Origin: Lacinutrix himadriensis
GTDB taxonomy: Bacteria; Bacteroidota; Bacteroidia; Flavobacteriales; Flavobacteriaceae
Assembly: GCF_001418105.1 (NCBI RefSeq)
Contig: NZ_LIQI01000028.1
Span: 1-64,000, forward strand
Direction: 5' to 3'
DNA length: 64,000 bases
A program made the translations under genes and the position numbers. This document shows positions 1 to 7,461 of this stretch, piece by piece (the stretch's first letter is position 1; each line of letters opens with the position of its first letter). The notes below the pieces were generated by a model. The model had not been told where the DNA came from and made no database searches. It worked only from the letters and a program-made list of their open reading frames with translations.

Positions 1-1088
1 GTACTGTAACCTACACAAATGAAAGTAACGTTTCTACTACCGTTGGAATTATTGGACCGCAAGGACCTGCTGGTGTAGACGGAATAGATGGTGTTGATGG
101 AGCAACGGGACCTGCTGGTGCAGACGGAATAAATGGTGTTGACGGCGCAACTGGACCTGCTGGTACAGACGGAATAGATGGTGTTGACGGAGCAACTGGA
201 CCTGCTGGTGCAGACGGAATAAATGGTGTTGACGGCGCAACTGGTCCTGCTGGTGCAGACGGAATAAATGGTATTGATGGAGCAACTGGTCCTGCTGGTG
301 CAGACGGAATAAATGGTGTTGATGGAGCAACTGGTCCTGCTGGTGCAGACGGAATAAATGGTGTTGATGGAGCAACGGGACCTGCTGGTGCAGACGGAAT
401 AAATGGTGTTGACGGCGCAACTGGACCTGCTGGTACAGACGGAATAAATGGTGTTGACGGCGCAACTGGTCCTGCTGGTGCAGACGGAATAAATGGTATT
501 GATGGAGCAACTGGTCCTGCTGGTGCAGACGGAATAAATGGTATTGATGGAGCAACTGGACCTGCTGGTGCAGACGGAATAGATGGTGTTGATGGCGCAA
601 CGGGACCTGCTGGTGCAGACGGAATAAATGGTGTTGACGGCGCAACGGGACCCGTAGGTCCTTCCGGAACTTATATCGGTCATTTTATAATTACAGGAAC
701 AGGAAGTCAAACAATTACAGGACTTCCCTTTGAACCTTCACAGATAACATTTCAGGCCTATCCTAATATTGAAAGTGAAAATATAAATGCCGACAATGGT
801 GTTAATAATAACGATAACGGATTTAATAATTCTTTTGGAGGAATGACAGGTTATGCAAGAGGGACGACTCAGCAAGTAATTTATGTTGGTGGTAGTGGAT
901 CATCCATTAATGATATTTCTCGTTACGCTTCAAGCACACATTGCATAGGTATTAGATACTCCAATAATAACGGAGATAATTTAGGTTTAACATCTGCAAG
1001 TTTCACCTCTTTTAATGCAACCGGTTTCACAATAAACGTAGATAACAAAACAGAGAATATACTCGTAATATACACAGCTTATGAATAA
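1..1088 (+). CDS. Collagen-like Gly-X-Y repeat surface protein, 3' part (5' end outside window)
   Basis: The reading frame is open from the window edge (first full codon at position 3) to TAA at 1086-1088. After a short lead-in come 13 consecutive 45-bp units (63-647), each coding five Gly-X-Y triplets of the form GPA-GAD-GIN-GVD-GAT, then a Gly-rich link and a globular C-terminal part of about 140 residues with no motif I recognise. Gly-X-Y runs are known to form collagen-like triple helices. The C-terminal part may be a trimerisation head (inference). The stop overlaps the start of the next gene by 8 bp, so the two are probably co-transcribed and may act together at the cell surface. The true start and any signal peptide are not visible. 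Confidence 0.85.
   Translation, partial: TVTYTNESNVSTTVGIIGPQGPAGVDGIDGVDGATGPAGADGINGVDGATGPAGTDGIDGVDGATGPAGADGINGVDGATGPAGADGINGIDGATGPAGADGINGVDGATGPAGADGINGVDGATGPAGADGINGVDGATGPAGTDGINGVDGATGPAGADGINGIDGATGPAGADGINGIDGATGPAGADGIDGVDGATGPAGADGINGVDGATGPVGPSGTYIGHFIITGTGSQTITGLPFEPSQITFQAYPNIESENINADNGVNNNDNGFNNSFGGMTGYARGTTQQVIYVGGSGSSINDISRYASSTHCIGIRYSNNNGDNLGLTSASFTSFNATGFTINVDNKTENILVIYTAYE
63..647 (+). repeat. 13 tandem 45-bp units coding collagen-like triplets
   Basis: The codon-phase motif GGA-CCT-GCT-GGT recurs exactly every 45 bp from 63 to 603. Units differ only at a few bases (for example GAC GGC/GAT GGA, AAT/GAT, ACT/ACG, GCA/GTA/ACA), so the array is young or kept uniform by recombination. 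Unit number is likely to vary between strains (inference). Confidence 0.95.
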
Positions 1089-2229
1089 GACACTCCGTAT
1101 TTTAATAATAGTTACTGTTCTCTTTTCACAAAGTGGAAAATCGCAAACAGCATTTCATAATTTTGGAAATGTACAAATCCATGACCAAGGTCAGATAGGC
1201 TTCCATATGGACCTAGAAAACGATGGAACGTTTAATGAAAATTTGGGTTTAGCTGGTTTTTATAATGAAGACAATCCGCTAACGATATCTGGAACAGAAA
1301 TCCCTAGGTTTTATGATATGGATGTCGCTGTAGATAATAATTTATTCCTAGAAATAAGCACCGAAGTTTCCAACGGACTAAACTATATTATTGGAGATGT
1401 AATAACTCCGAGAAATAATCCGAACATATCTCTCGATTATTTAAGCAATGCATTTTTTGTTTTCGAAGACGATTTAAGACTAACCGATGGCTACGCTTCC
1501 TTCACCGGAAATGACACTTTCCGTTTCCCTATTGGAGACGATAATAAATTAAGACCTTTGCAAACTCCTTTACAATCTGGAAACCCTAAGTTTTCCGCAG
1601 CCTATTTTAATGAAGATCCTAACTTTCCTTCTACCTTTGCCACTTCGTTTGACACGAATAATTCAGAAGGCATCATCAACACCATTAATTTGGAAGAATT
1701 CTGGGATTTTAATGGTACCGAAGAAACACAAGTAACATTAACCTGGAATTCAGATAGTGATATTGATGTTTTAGTAGATGATTTACTAAACCTTCGCGTT
1801 GTAGGATGGAGTATTTCCGAAAATCAATGGAAAGATTTGGGGAACGTAGATTTTACAGGAAACGTAAATACAGGAACCGTTACTTCGACTTCTTTTGTAC
1901 CAAACGACTATGAAATTATAACCTTTGGATCTTTAATTGGAAGTGATGGCATTATCGTTTATAATGGAATTAGTCCGAATGGAGATGGTAAAAATGATGT
2001 ATTTATAATTGAAGGGGTCGAGTTATTTCGAAACACTTTAAAAATATTTAACCGTTGGGGAAGAACCGTTTATGATGTTGAAAATTATAAAAACGATTGG
2101 AATGGCATTACAAACAAAAAAGTATTAGTTGGTAACAGCAAAAAACTTCCTGTTGGTACTTATTTTTATGTATTAAACTTACCAGAAGAAAACAAAGAAT
2201 ACGCAGGCTGGTTATATATTAATTATTAA
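1081..2229 (+). CDS. T9SS type B sorting domain protein (gliding motility-associated C-terminal domain)
   Basis: 382 residues. An N-terminal signal peptide (about residues 1-21, ending near KSQT) is followed by a beta-rich extracellular region and a C-terminal type B sorting domain. That domain carries the hallmarks ISPNGDGKNDVF, a Trp-Gly in KIFNRWGRTVYD, and a final LPVGTYFYVL...GWLYI strand. Such CHU_C/type B domains direct export through the type IX system and surface attachment. The ATG overlaps the collagen-like gene by 8 bp, so translation is probably coupled. The 3' end overlaps the convergent acetyltransferase by 11 bp. The ligand or function of the middle region is unknown. Confidence 0.88.
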   Translation: MNKTLRILIIVTVLFSQSGKSQTAFHNFGNVQIHDQGQIGFHMDLENDGTFNENLGLAGFYNEDNPLTISGTEIPRFYDMDVAVDNNLFLEISTEVSNGLNYIIGDVITPRNNPNISLDYLSNAFFVFEDDLRLTDGYASFTGNDTFRFPIGDDNKLRPLQTPLQSGNPKFSAAYFNEDPNFPSTFATSFDTNNSEGIINTINLEEFWDFNGTEETQVTLTWNSDSDIDVLVDDLLNLRVVGWSISENQWKDLGNVDFTGNVNTGTVTSTSFVPNDYEIITFGSLIGSDGIIVYNGISPNGDGKNDVFIIEGVELFRNTLKIFNRWGRTVYDVENYKNDWNGITNKKVLVGNSKKLPVGTYFYVLNLPEENKEYAGWLYINY

Positions 2230-2650
2230 GCTTTTTTACAAAATGATAACCCGGTTTTTTAAAATCTTGATTCTCATAAAATCGATGGGAAGCAGGGTTT
2301 TCTATATATGCATTTAGTTCTATAGCTTCTACATTTTTACTTTTTACATAATCCGTAATCCATTGCATAAACTGTTTTCCTAAACCATGATTTCTATACG
2401 TATCATCTATATATACATGATCTAATTCCACACTTTTTCCAGAATAATGTCTAGTACAAAACCACATACCAGAAATACCAATCAGTTTTTCGCAATCATA
2501 AATACCAGCGCATTCATAATTTTGAGTTACTATTTCTTGAAAACGTTTTTCTAGAATTTCTATAGAAACTTTTCCTTCATTTAACTTAATAACCAAAGGA
2601 AGGATTGTTGAAATATTTTCTTTTTCAATTATTTTAAACGAAAAATGCAT
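2219..2650 (-). CDS. GNAT-family N-acetyltransferase
   Basis: 143 residues, typical of a single GNAT domain. The acetyl-CoA binding segment is visible in the middle (VELDHVYIDDTYRNHGLGKQ, with the R/Q-x-x-G-x-G/A pattern as RNHGLGKQ). A later strand ASHRFYENQDFKKPGYHF is the usual 'A-xx-FYE-x-x-GF' signature that closes the fold. It should transfer an acetyl group from acetyl-CoA to an amine; the substrate cannot be told from sequence. It stands alone, convergent with the T9SS type B gene and divergent from the peptidase at 2714. Confidence 0.85.
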   Translation of the reverse strand: MHFSFKIIEKENISTILPLVIKLNEGKVSIEILEKRFQEIVTQNYECAGIYDCEKLIGISGMWFCTRHYSGKSVELDHVYIDDTYRNHGLGKQFMQWITDYVKSKNVEAIELNAYIENPASHRFYENQDFKKPGYHFVKKLNN

Positions 2651-2713
2651 ACCTTAATTTTTCTTGTAAATTTAATTAATTTTGGCTCGTAATTTGCATA
2701 ACCTTATCTGAAT

Positions 2714-3442
2714 TTGAAAAGAAGAAACTTCATAAAGCAAACCACATTAACCGGAATAGCTCTAGCTACAGTTCCTAGTTTTGCATGTACTCCAAATATA
2801 ATTTCTTCGGAAGAGCTTATAGGTAAAGGAAAACCTATTCTTTTTGGTGAAGATTACAAACTAAGAGAAGCAGCGCATTTTGCTTTTCAAGAAATGAAAA
2901 CAGAAGCTTTAAAAGAAGGCATACATATTCAAATAGTTTCCAGCTATAGAAATTTTGAACATCAAAAAAGCATTTGGGAACGTAAATACAAACGCTATAG
3001 AAGTCAAGGTTTTTCCGAAGAAAAAAGTATTCAAAAAATAATTCAATATTCCACCATCCCAGGAACTTCAAGACATCATTGGGGAACAGACATGGATATT
3101 ATTGACGCCAATGTACATGCTCCAAAATATGTGCTTCGTGAACAAAATTTTCACAGAGATGGTTCCTATATTCACTTAAAAAAATGGATGGATAAACACG
3201 CCAATTCGTTTGGCTTTCATCTAGTATATACTATAGATATCAACCGAAAAGGTTTTAAATACGAACCTTGGCATTATAGCTACAAACCATTATCACAAAA
3301 TTATTTAAAAAATTATAAAAATTTAGACCTACAAGAGGTGCTTCAAAATGAAAAATTATTAGGAAGCGCATATTTCTCAGATGCATTTATACGCACGTAT
3401 CGAAATGAAAATATTTTAGATATTAACCCAGAACTTTTGTAA
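2714..3442 (+). CDS. M15/VanY-like D-alanyl-D-alanine carboxypeptidase, Tat-type lipoprotein
   Basis: 242 residues, TTG start chosen because it gives the full export signal. The N-terminus has a twin-arginine motif (KRRNFIK), a hydrophobic stretch and a lipobox-like SFAC with Cys25. The LAS-family zinc motif S-x-H-x-x-G-x-x-x-D is present at Ser119-His121-Gly124-Asp128, and the third ligand His187 lies in EPWHY. Family knowledge: these enzymes trim the terminal D-Ala from peptidoglycan peptides in the periplasm. The gene ends 30 bp before an M48 protease on the same strand, so the two probably share a transcript devoted to envelope maintenance (inference). Confidence 0.87.
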   Translation: MKRRNFIKQTTLTGIALATVPSFACTPNIISSEELIGKGKPILFGEDYKLREAAHFAFQEMKTEALKEGIHIQIVSSYRNFEHQKSIWERKYKRYRSQGFSEEKSIQKIIQYSTIPGTSRHHWGTDMDIIDANVHAPKYVLREQNFHRDGSYIHLKKWMDKHANSFGFHLVYTIDINRKGFKYEPWHYSYKPLSQNYLKNYKNLDLQEVLQNEKLLGSAYFSDAFIRTYRNENILDINPELL

Positions 3443-3472
3443 CTTTAAATCATTACAACCAACACAAACAAC

Positions 3473-4246
3473 ATGAGATCAAGCAATCTAAAAGTAAGAC
3501 TTTTTATAGGTGTATGTATCGCTGCATATTTTGGCTTTAAATATTTTACTTCGCAAGAGGTAAATCCGTATACAGGAAAAAAACAAGCCATTTCTATGAC
3601 GGTAGATGAAGAAATACAAATGGGCTTACAAAGTAGAGATCAAATGGCAGCGCAACATGGTGGTTTATACCCAAACGAAAGCTACCAAGCTCTGGTGGAT
3701 AATGTTGGCAACAAATTAATAAGCAACAGCATCGCTAAAGAAACACCGTATAAATATGAGTTTCATTTATTAGCAGATCCGCAAACCATAAATGCTTTTG
3801 CATTACCTGGCGGACAAGTTTTTATTACTTACGCGCTATTTTCTCAGTTAGAAAACGAAGACCAATTGGCTGGAGTTTTGGGTCATGAAATTGGTCATGT
3901 TCTCGGTAAGCATAGTGCAGAACGTATTGCTAATAGCGAGCTTTGGCAAGGACTTTCTACTGCAGGATCTGTTGGTGGTGATATTGGCGGATTAATTGGA
4001 GGTGTTGGTCAGAACTTAATTTTAAAAAATGGTCGTGGCGACGAATTAGAAAGTGATGATCTTGGCGTACGTTTTATGTTAAGAGCTGGTTATGACCCGG
4101 AAGAAATGATTGATGTCATGGAAATTTTAAAAGCTGCTGCAGGACCAAATCGCGTTCCAGAATTTCAAAGCTCACATCCAGACCCAGACAATCGAATAGA
4201 AAAAATTAGAGAATCTATAGAAAAGTATAGAAGTCAATTTCAATAA
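3473..4246 (+). CDS. M48-family zinc metalloprotease (BepA/LoiP/YcaL-like)
   Basis: 257 residues. An N-terminal hydrophobic segment (about residues 9-24) serves as signal or anchor. The HExxH zinc site is His138-Glu-Ile-Gly-His142, and the third ligand glutamate is in ELESDDLG (about 191-198). A Gly-rich stretch (165-180) between them fits the periplasmic BepA/LoiP type rather than the multi-span HtpX type. Members clip misfolded envelope proteins. It follows the M15 peptidase by 30 bp, and a strong bidirectional hairpin terminator ends the transcript. Confidence 0.88.
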   Translation: MRSSNLKVRLFIGVCIAAYFGFKYFTSQEVNPYTGKKQAISMTVDEEIQMGLQSRDQMAAQHGGLYPNESYQALVDNVGNKLISNSIAKETPYKYEFHLLADPQTINAFALPGGQVFITYALFSQLENEDQLAGVLGHEIGHVLGKHSAERIANSELWQGLSTAGSVGGDIGGLIGGVGQNLILKNGRGDELESDDLGVRFMLRAGYDPEEMIDVMEILKAAAGPNRVPEFQSSHPDPDNRIEKIRESIEKYRSQFQ

Positions 4247-4280
4247 AAAAAAGCCTTGAAAATTATCTCAAGGCTTTTTT
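4247..4280. terminator. Bidirectional intrinsic terminator
   Basis: A perfect 9-bp stem (4251-4259 AAGCCTTGA with 4268-4276) and 8-nt loop, flanked by A-rich and T-rich runs, lies between convergent genes and can serve both. Confidence 0.9.
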
Positions 4281-4303
4281 ATGTTGAAAAACTAAAAAGG
4301 AAA

Positions 4304-4693
4304 TTATTTTTTATCCAATGCGTTTTCAAGTACTGCCATAGCTTCTGTAGCCTTAGATATTTTGGCATATTTTTTAGCGGTATAACCGTCTTTAGACTTG
4401 GAATTTAATGTAGCTCCATGCGTTATTAAAAGCTTTAATATTTTAGCTCTATTAAATTTTGCTGCATACATGGCCGGACTTAATCCGTTCCATTTCTCAT
4501 TTACATTTGCCCCTAAATCTAATAGCTTTTTTACCATTGTAAAATCGCCTTTAATTATAGATAAATGAAATGGACTAGCTTCCATAACCGTTTCTACATG
4601 TAATTGATTTTCGGTTTCTAATGAAGGGTTTGCTTGTAAAGTTCCAATAGTGAAACTTAATGCGATTGCTGATAAGATGATTGTTTTTTTCAT
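4304..4693 (-). CDS. Small exported ankyrin-repeat protein
   Basis: 129 residues with a cleavable signal peptide (about 1-21, ending LQANP). Residues about 40-115 hold two good ankyrin repeats and a partial third: SPFHLSIIKGDFTMVKKLLDLG, SPAMYAAKFNRAKILKLLITHG and GYTAKKYAKIS. Ankyrin repeats bind other proteins; the partner here is probably periplasmic (inference). Its upstream region carries a TGTAAC-N16-CGTC element shared with the membrane protein gene at 51726, which suggests control by an ECF sigma factor. The gene is alone, convergent with the M48 protease. Confidence 0.82.
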   Translation of the reverse strand: MKKTIILSAIALSFTIGTLQANPSLETENQLHVETVMEASPFHLSIIKGDFTMVKKLLDLGANVNEKWNGLSPAMYAAKFNRAKILKLLITHGATLNSKSKDGYTAKKYAKISKATEAMAVLENALDKK

Positions 4694-4743
4694 GATGAAT
4701 GATTTTAATTGATTATTAATACTGATTTTGATTATAATATAAA

Positions 4744-4769
4744 GACGATAAGAATTACAAACTGTTACA
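4744..4769 (-). promoter_or_regulatory. ECF-sigma-like promoter for the ankyrin gene
   Basis: On the minus strand TGTAAC (4764-4769) and CGTC (4744-4747) are separated by exactly 16 bp and followed by TTTATATTATA, 50 bp before the ATG. The same arrangement precedes 51726-51980. AAC-N16-CGTC spacing is typical of ECF sigma promoters; the sigma factor is not in the window. Confidence 0.6.
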
Positions 4770-4921
4770 CTATAACCTTAAAATAACATTTATTTAACAT
4801 TCTGAAATCAAACACGTTACGCAAAAATTACAATTACCCTCCTATTGAATCACAAATAAACCTGGAACATTTTTTTAGCAAGCTTCCGTTTATTTAAGAT
4901 GCTATTTCTGTTATAATAAAT

Positions 4922-4929
4922 TATATTTG
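4922..4929 (+). promoter_or_regulatory. -7 element upstream of gpmI
   Basis: TATATTTG matches the Bacteroidota TAnnTTTG box. The upstream in-frame TTG at 4927 lies inside it and cannot be on the mRNA, which fixes the start at ATG 4951. No clear -33 TTTG is seen. Confidence 0.6.
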
Positions 4930-4950
4930 AATACTAAACACTGTCGCAAC

Positions 4951-6468
4951 ATGAACAAAAAAGTAATTCTTATGATTTTAGATGGTTGGGGAAAATCTCC
5001 TGACCCAAAAGTTTCAGCAATAGATAACGCAAATATTCCTTTTATAAATTCGCTTTATACAAAATATCCAAATGCTACTTTACGCACAGATGGTTTACAT
5101 GTTGGTTTACCAGAAGGGCAAATGGGAAATTCGGAAGTTGGACATATGAATCTTGGTGCCGGACGTATAGTATATCAAGATTTGGTAAGAATAAATTTAG
5201 CAGTAAAAAACAAAACATTAGCACAAGAAAAAGTACTTGTAGATGCTTTTAATTATGCAAAACAAAACAATAAGGCAGTACATTTTTTAGGCTTACTTAG
5301 TGATGGCGGTGTACATTCTCATATTAGCCATTTATTAGGTTTGGTGGATGCTGTTGAAGACGCTGGAGTTGAAAAATCTTTTATTCATGCGTTTACAGAT
5401 GGTCGAGATGTGGACCCAAAATCTGGCTATGGTTTTGTGACAGAATTAGAAGATTATATTGAAAACAAAAACACCAAAATAGCTTCGGTTACCGGAAGGT
5501 ATTATGCAATGGATAGAGACAAACGCTGGGAACGTGTTAAGCTAGCTTATGATGCTATGGTAAATGGCGAAGGCGAACATTCTACTAATATTTTAAAATC
5601 GATTAAAGCGAATTACGACAATGATATTACAGACGAATTTATTAAACCTATAATCGCTGTAGACGCAAATAATCAACCAATTGCAAAAATTGAAGAAGGC
5701 GATGTCATTGTATTTTTTAATTTTAGAACAGACCGAGGAAGACAATTAACAGAAGCTTTATCGCAAAAAGACTTTCATGAACAGAACATGCATAAATTAA
5801 ACTTGCATTATGTAACCATGACCAATTATGATGATTCTTTTACAGGAATGCATGTGATTTATGATAAAGATAATTTAACAGAAACACTTGGTGAAGTTTT
5901 AGAAAAGCATCACAAAAAACAAATACGTATTGCCGAAACAGAGAAATATCCGCATGTTACTTTTTTCTTTTCTGGAGGAAGAGAGGAACCTTTTGAAGGA
6001 GAAAGCAGAATACTAAAAAACTCTCCTAAAGTTGCTACTTACGATTTAAAACCAGAGATGAGTGCTTTTGAACTAACAGAAGCTCTTTTACCAGAACTTA
6101 AAAAAGGTGAAGTAGATTTTGTATGCTTAAACTTTGCTAATGGAGATATGGTTGGACATACAGGAGTTATGGCAGCTGCTATTAAAGCTTGCGAAGCTGT
6201 AGACAACTGTGTAAAAGAAGTGATAACTACTGCTCTAGAAAATGATTACACAACCATTCTTATTGCAGATCATGGAAATTGTGAAACCATGATAAATCCG
6301 GATGGATCACCAAATACCGCACATACCACGAATCCGGTTCCAATTATTTTAATAGATAAAGATTTAAAACATATTAAAGATGGTATTTTAGGAGACATTG
6401 CTCCTACTATTTTAAAACTTATTGGAGTAGAACAACCTAAAGTAATGACCCAACATTCTTTAATATAA
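4951..6468 (+). CDS. gpmI: 2,3-bisphosphoglycerate-independent phosphoglycerate mutase
   Basis: 505 residues from ATG 4951, the usual length for the alkaline-phosphatase-superfamily iPGM. It interconverts 3- and 2-phosphoglycerate in glycolysis/gluconeogenesis using two Mn2+ ions. The N-terminal metal Asp is in ILDGWG (Asp11), the phospho-serine nucleophile is Ser61 in GQMGNSEVGH, and the C-terminal metal site is in ADHGNCE followed by NTAHTTNPVP. A TTG start 24 bp upstream is open but falls in the -7 box. A thioredoxin-like gene starts 5 bp after the stop, so the two form an operon. Confidence 0.95.
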   Translation: MNKKVILMILDGWGKSPDPKVSAIDNANIPFINSLYTKYPNATLRTDGLHVGLPEGQMGNSEVGHMNLGAGRIVYQDLVRINLAVKNKTLAQEKVLVDAFNYAKQNNKAVHFLGLLSDGGVHSHISHLLGLVDAVEDAGVEKSFIHAFTDGRDVDPKSGYGFVTELEDYIENKNTKIASVTGRYYAMDRDKRWERVKLAYDAMVNGEGEHSTNILKSIKANYDNDITDEFIKPIIAVDANNQPIAKIEEGDVIVFFNFRTDRGRQLTEALSQKDFHEQNMHKLNLHYVTMTNYDDSFTGMHVIYDKDNLTETLGEVLEKHHKKQIRIAETEKYPHVTFFFSGGREEPFEGESRILKNSPKVATYDLKPEMSAFELTEALLPELKKGEVDFVCLNFANGDMVGHTGVMAAAIKACEAVDNCVKEVITTALENDYTTILIADHGNCETMINPDGSPNTAHTTNPVPIILIDKDLKHIKDGILGDIAPTILKLIGVEQPKVMTQHSLI

Positions 6469-6473
6469 TAATT

Positions 6474-7013
6474 ATGAGAAATTTATATTTTATTTTTATA
6501 GCCTTAATTTGTTTTGCGTGTAAAGAACAGCCAATAAATGTAACTGTTCCGGATGAAGAGGAAGAGACAATTATGTTATTAGGACCAGCAAATGAAGAAG
6601 GTTTGCTACAAGAACCTTTTAATAGTTGGTACAGCACAACCTATACCGATTATAAAGTAAATGATTCTTTAGTAGCGCTTATAAAACCAGAACTAAAAGA
6701 TGTTTCCATAAAACTATTTATGGGAACTTGGTGTGAAGACAGCCAAAGAGAAACTCCTGGAATATATAAAATTTTAGACGCTGTTCATTTTAATTTGGAA
6801 AACCTTCAATTAGTTGCTGTAGATAGAGACAAGGTAACCCCTCAAAAATTAGAAGAAAACTTTAACATCACGAATGTTCCAACCTTGATTTTTTTCAAAG
6901 ACGGTAAAGAAATGAATAGAATAGTAGAATACCCTATAGAAAATTTAGAACAAGATATTTTGCATATTTTAAGGAATGAACCTTACAAAAATGCTTATTT
7001 TGAAGAAGAATAA
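6474..7013 (+). CDS. Thioredoxin-fold lipoprotein with a single active-site Cys (WCxxS)
   Basis: 179 residues. A short signal peptide ends at Cys16 (ICFAC), so the product is probably a lipoprotein. The thioredoxin fold is recognisable from LFMGTWCEDSQRETPGI (residues 82-98) and the cis-proline strand NVPTLIFFKDGKE. The active site is Trp86-Cys87-Glu-Asp-Ser90: the second cysteine of CxxC is replaced by Ser, so it cannot act as an ordinary dithiol reductant. Monothiol action or a binding/scaffold role are alternatives (inference). It follows gpmI by 5 bp. Confidence 0.8.
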   Translation: MRNLYFIFIALICFACKEQPINVTVPDEEEETIMLLGPANEEGLLQEPFNSWYSTTYTDYKVNDSLVALIKPELKDVSIKLFMGTWCEDSQRETPGIYKILDAVHFNLENLQLVAVDRDKVTPQKLEENFNITNVPTLIFFKDGKEMNRIVEYPIENLEQDILHILRNEPYKNAYFEEE

Positions 7014-7041
7014 TTTATATATTTGCAGCTAATGAATTTCT

Positions 7042-7461
7042 ATGAATTTAAACGACAAACTTATTCTTGCCATTGATTTTGATGGAACCATTGTAGATGA
7101 TGCATATCCAAAAGTTGGGAAACCAAAACTTTTTGCTATTGAAACACTTAAAAAACTACAAGCAGATGGCCATCGTTTAATATTATGGACTTACAGATGT
7201 GGGAAACCATTAGACGAAGCTGTTGCTTTTTGTAAAAGTAAAGGCATTGAGTTTTATGCGGTAAATAAAAGTTTTCCCGAAGAGCAATTTGATGCATCTA
7301 AGAGCAGAAAAATACATGCCGATTTATTTATAGACGATAGAAATATTGGTGGATTTTTAGGTTGGGGAGAAGTGTATCAACACCTTTCAAATCCGAAATA
7401 CAATCAAAAAACACCACCCAAAAAGAAAGGGTTCTTTTCCTTTTTAAGAAAAAACCACTAG
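7042..7461 (+). CDS. HAD-superfamily hydrolase (BT0820-like)
   Basis: 139 residues, a minimal HAD Rossmannoid domain without a large cap. Motif I is ILAIDFDGTIVDD (Asp12 and Asp14 as nucleophile and acid/base), motif II is LILWTYRCG, and the motif IV acid pair is in DLFIDDRNIGG. These enzymes hydrolyse phosphate esters, but the substrate is not known for this subgroup. A TATATTTG box at 7018-7025 lies 16 bp before the ATG, so it may have its own promoter. The last codons overlap the convergent CoA-transferase by 4 bp. Confidence 0.82.
   Translation: MNLNDKLILAIDFDGTIVDDAYPKVGKPKLFAIETLKKLQADGHRLILWTYRCGKPLDEAVAFCKSKGIEFYAVNKSFPEEQFDASKSRKIHADLFIDDRNIGGFLGWGEVYQHLSNPKYNQKTPPKKKGFFSFLRKNH

Noticed and set aside
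49-645. 198-residue minus-strand open frame with HHLFRLHQQ repeats
   Set aside because: It is the antisense shadow of the 45-bp collagen-like repeat; no independent start context, no family resemblance, and the plus frame has clear Gly-X-Y periodicity.
63-647. Tandem array considered as a CRISPR array
   Set aside because: Units are contiguous with no unique spacers, in frame with a CDS, and there are no cas genes.
4927-4950. TTG start of gpmI at 4927
   Set aside because: The codon is part of the TATATTTG promoter element, so it would not be in the transcript.
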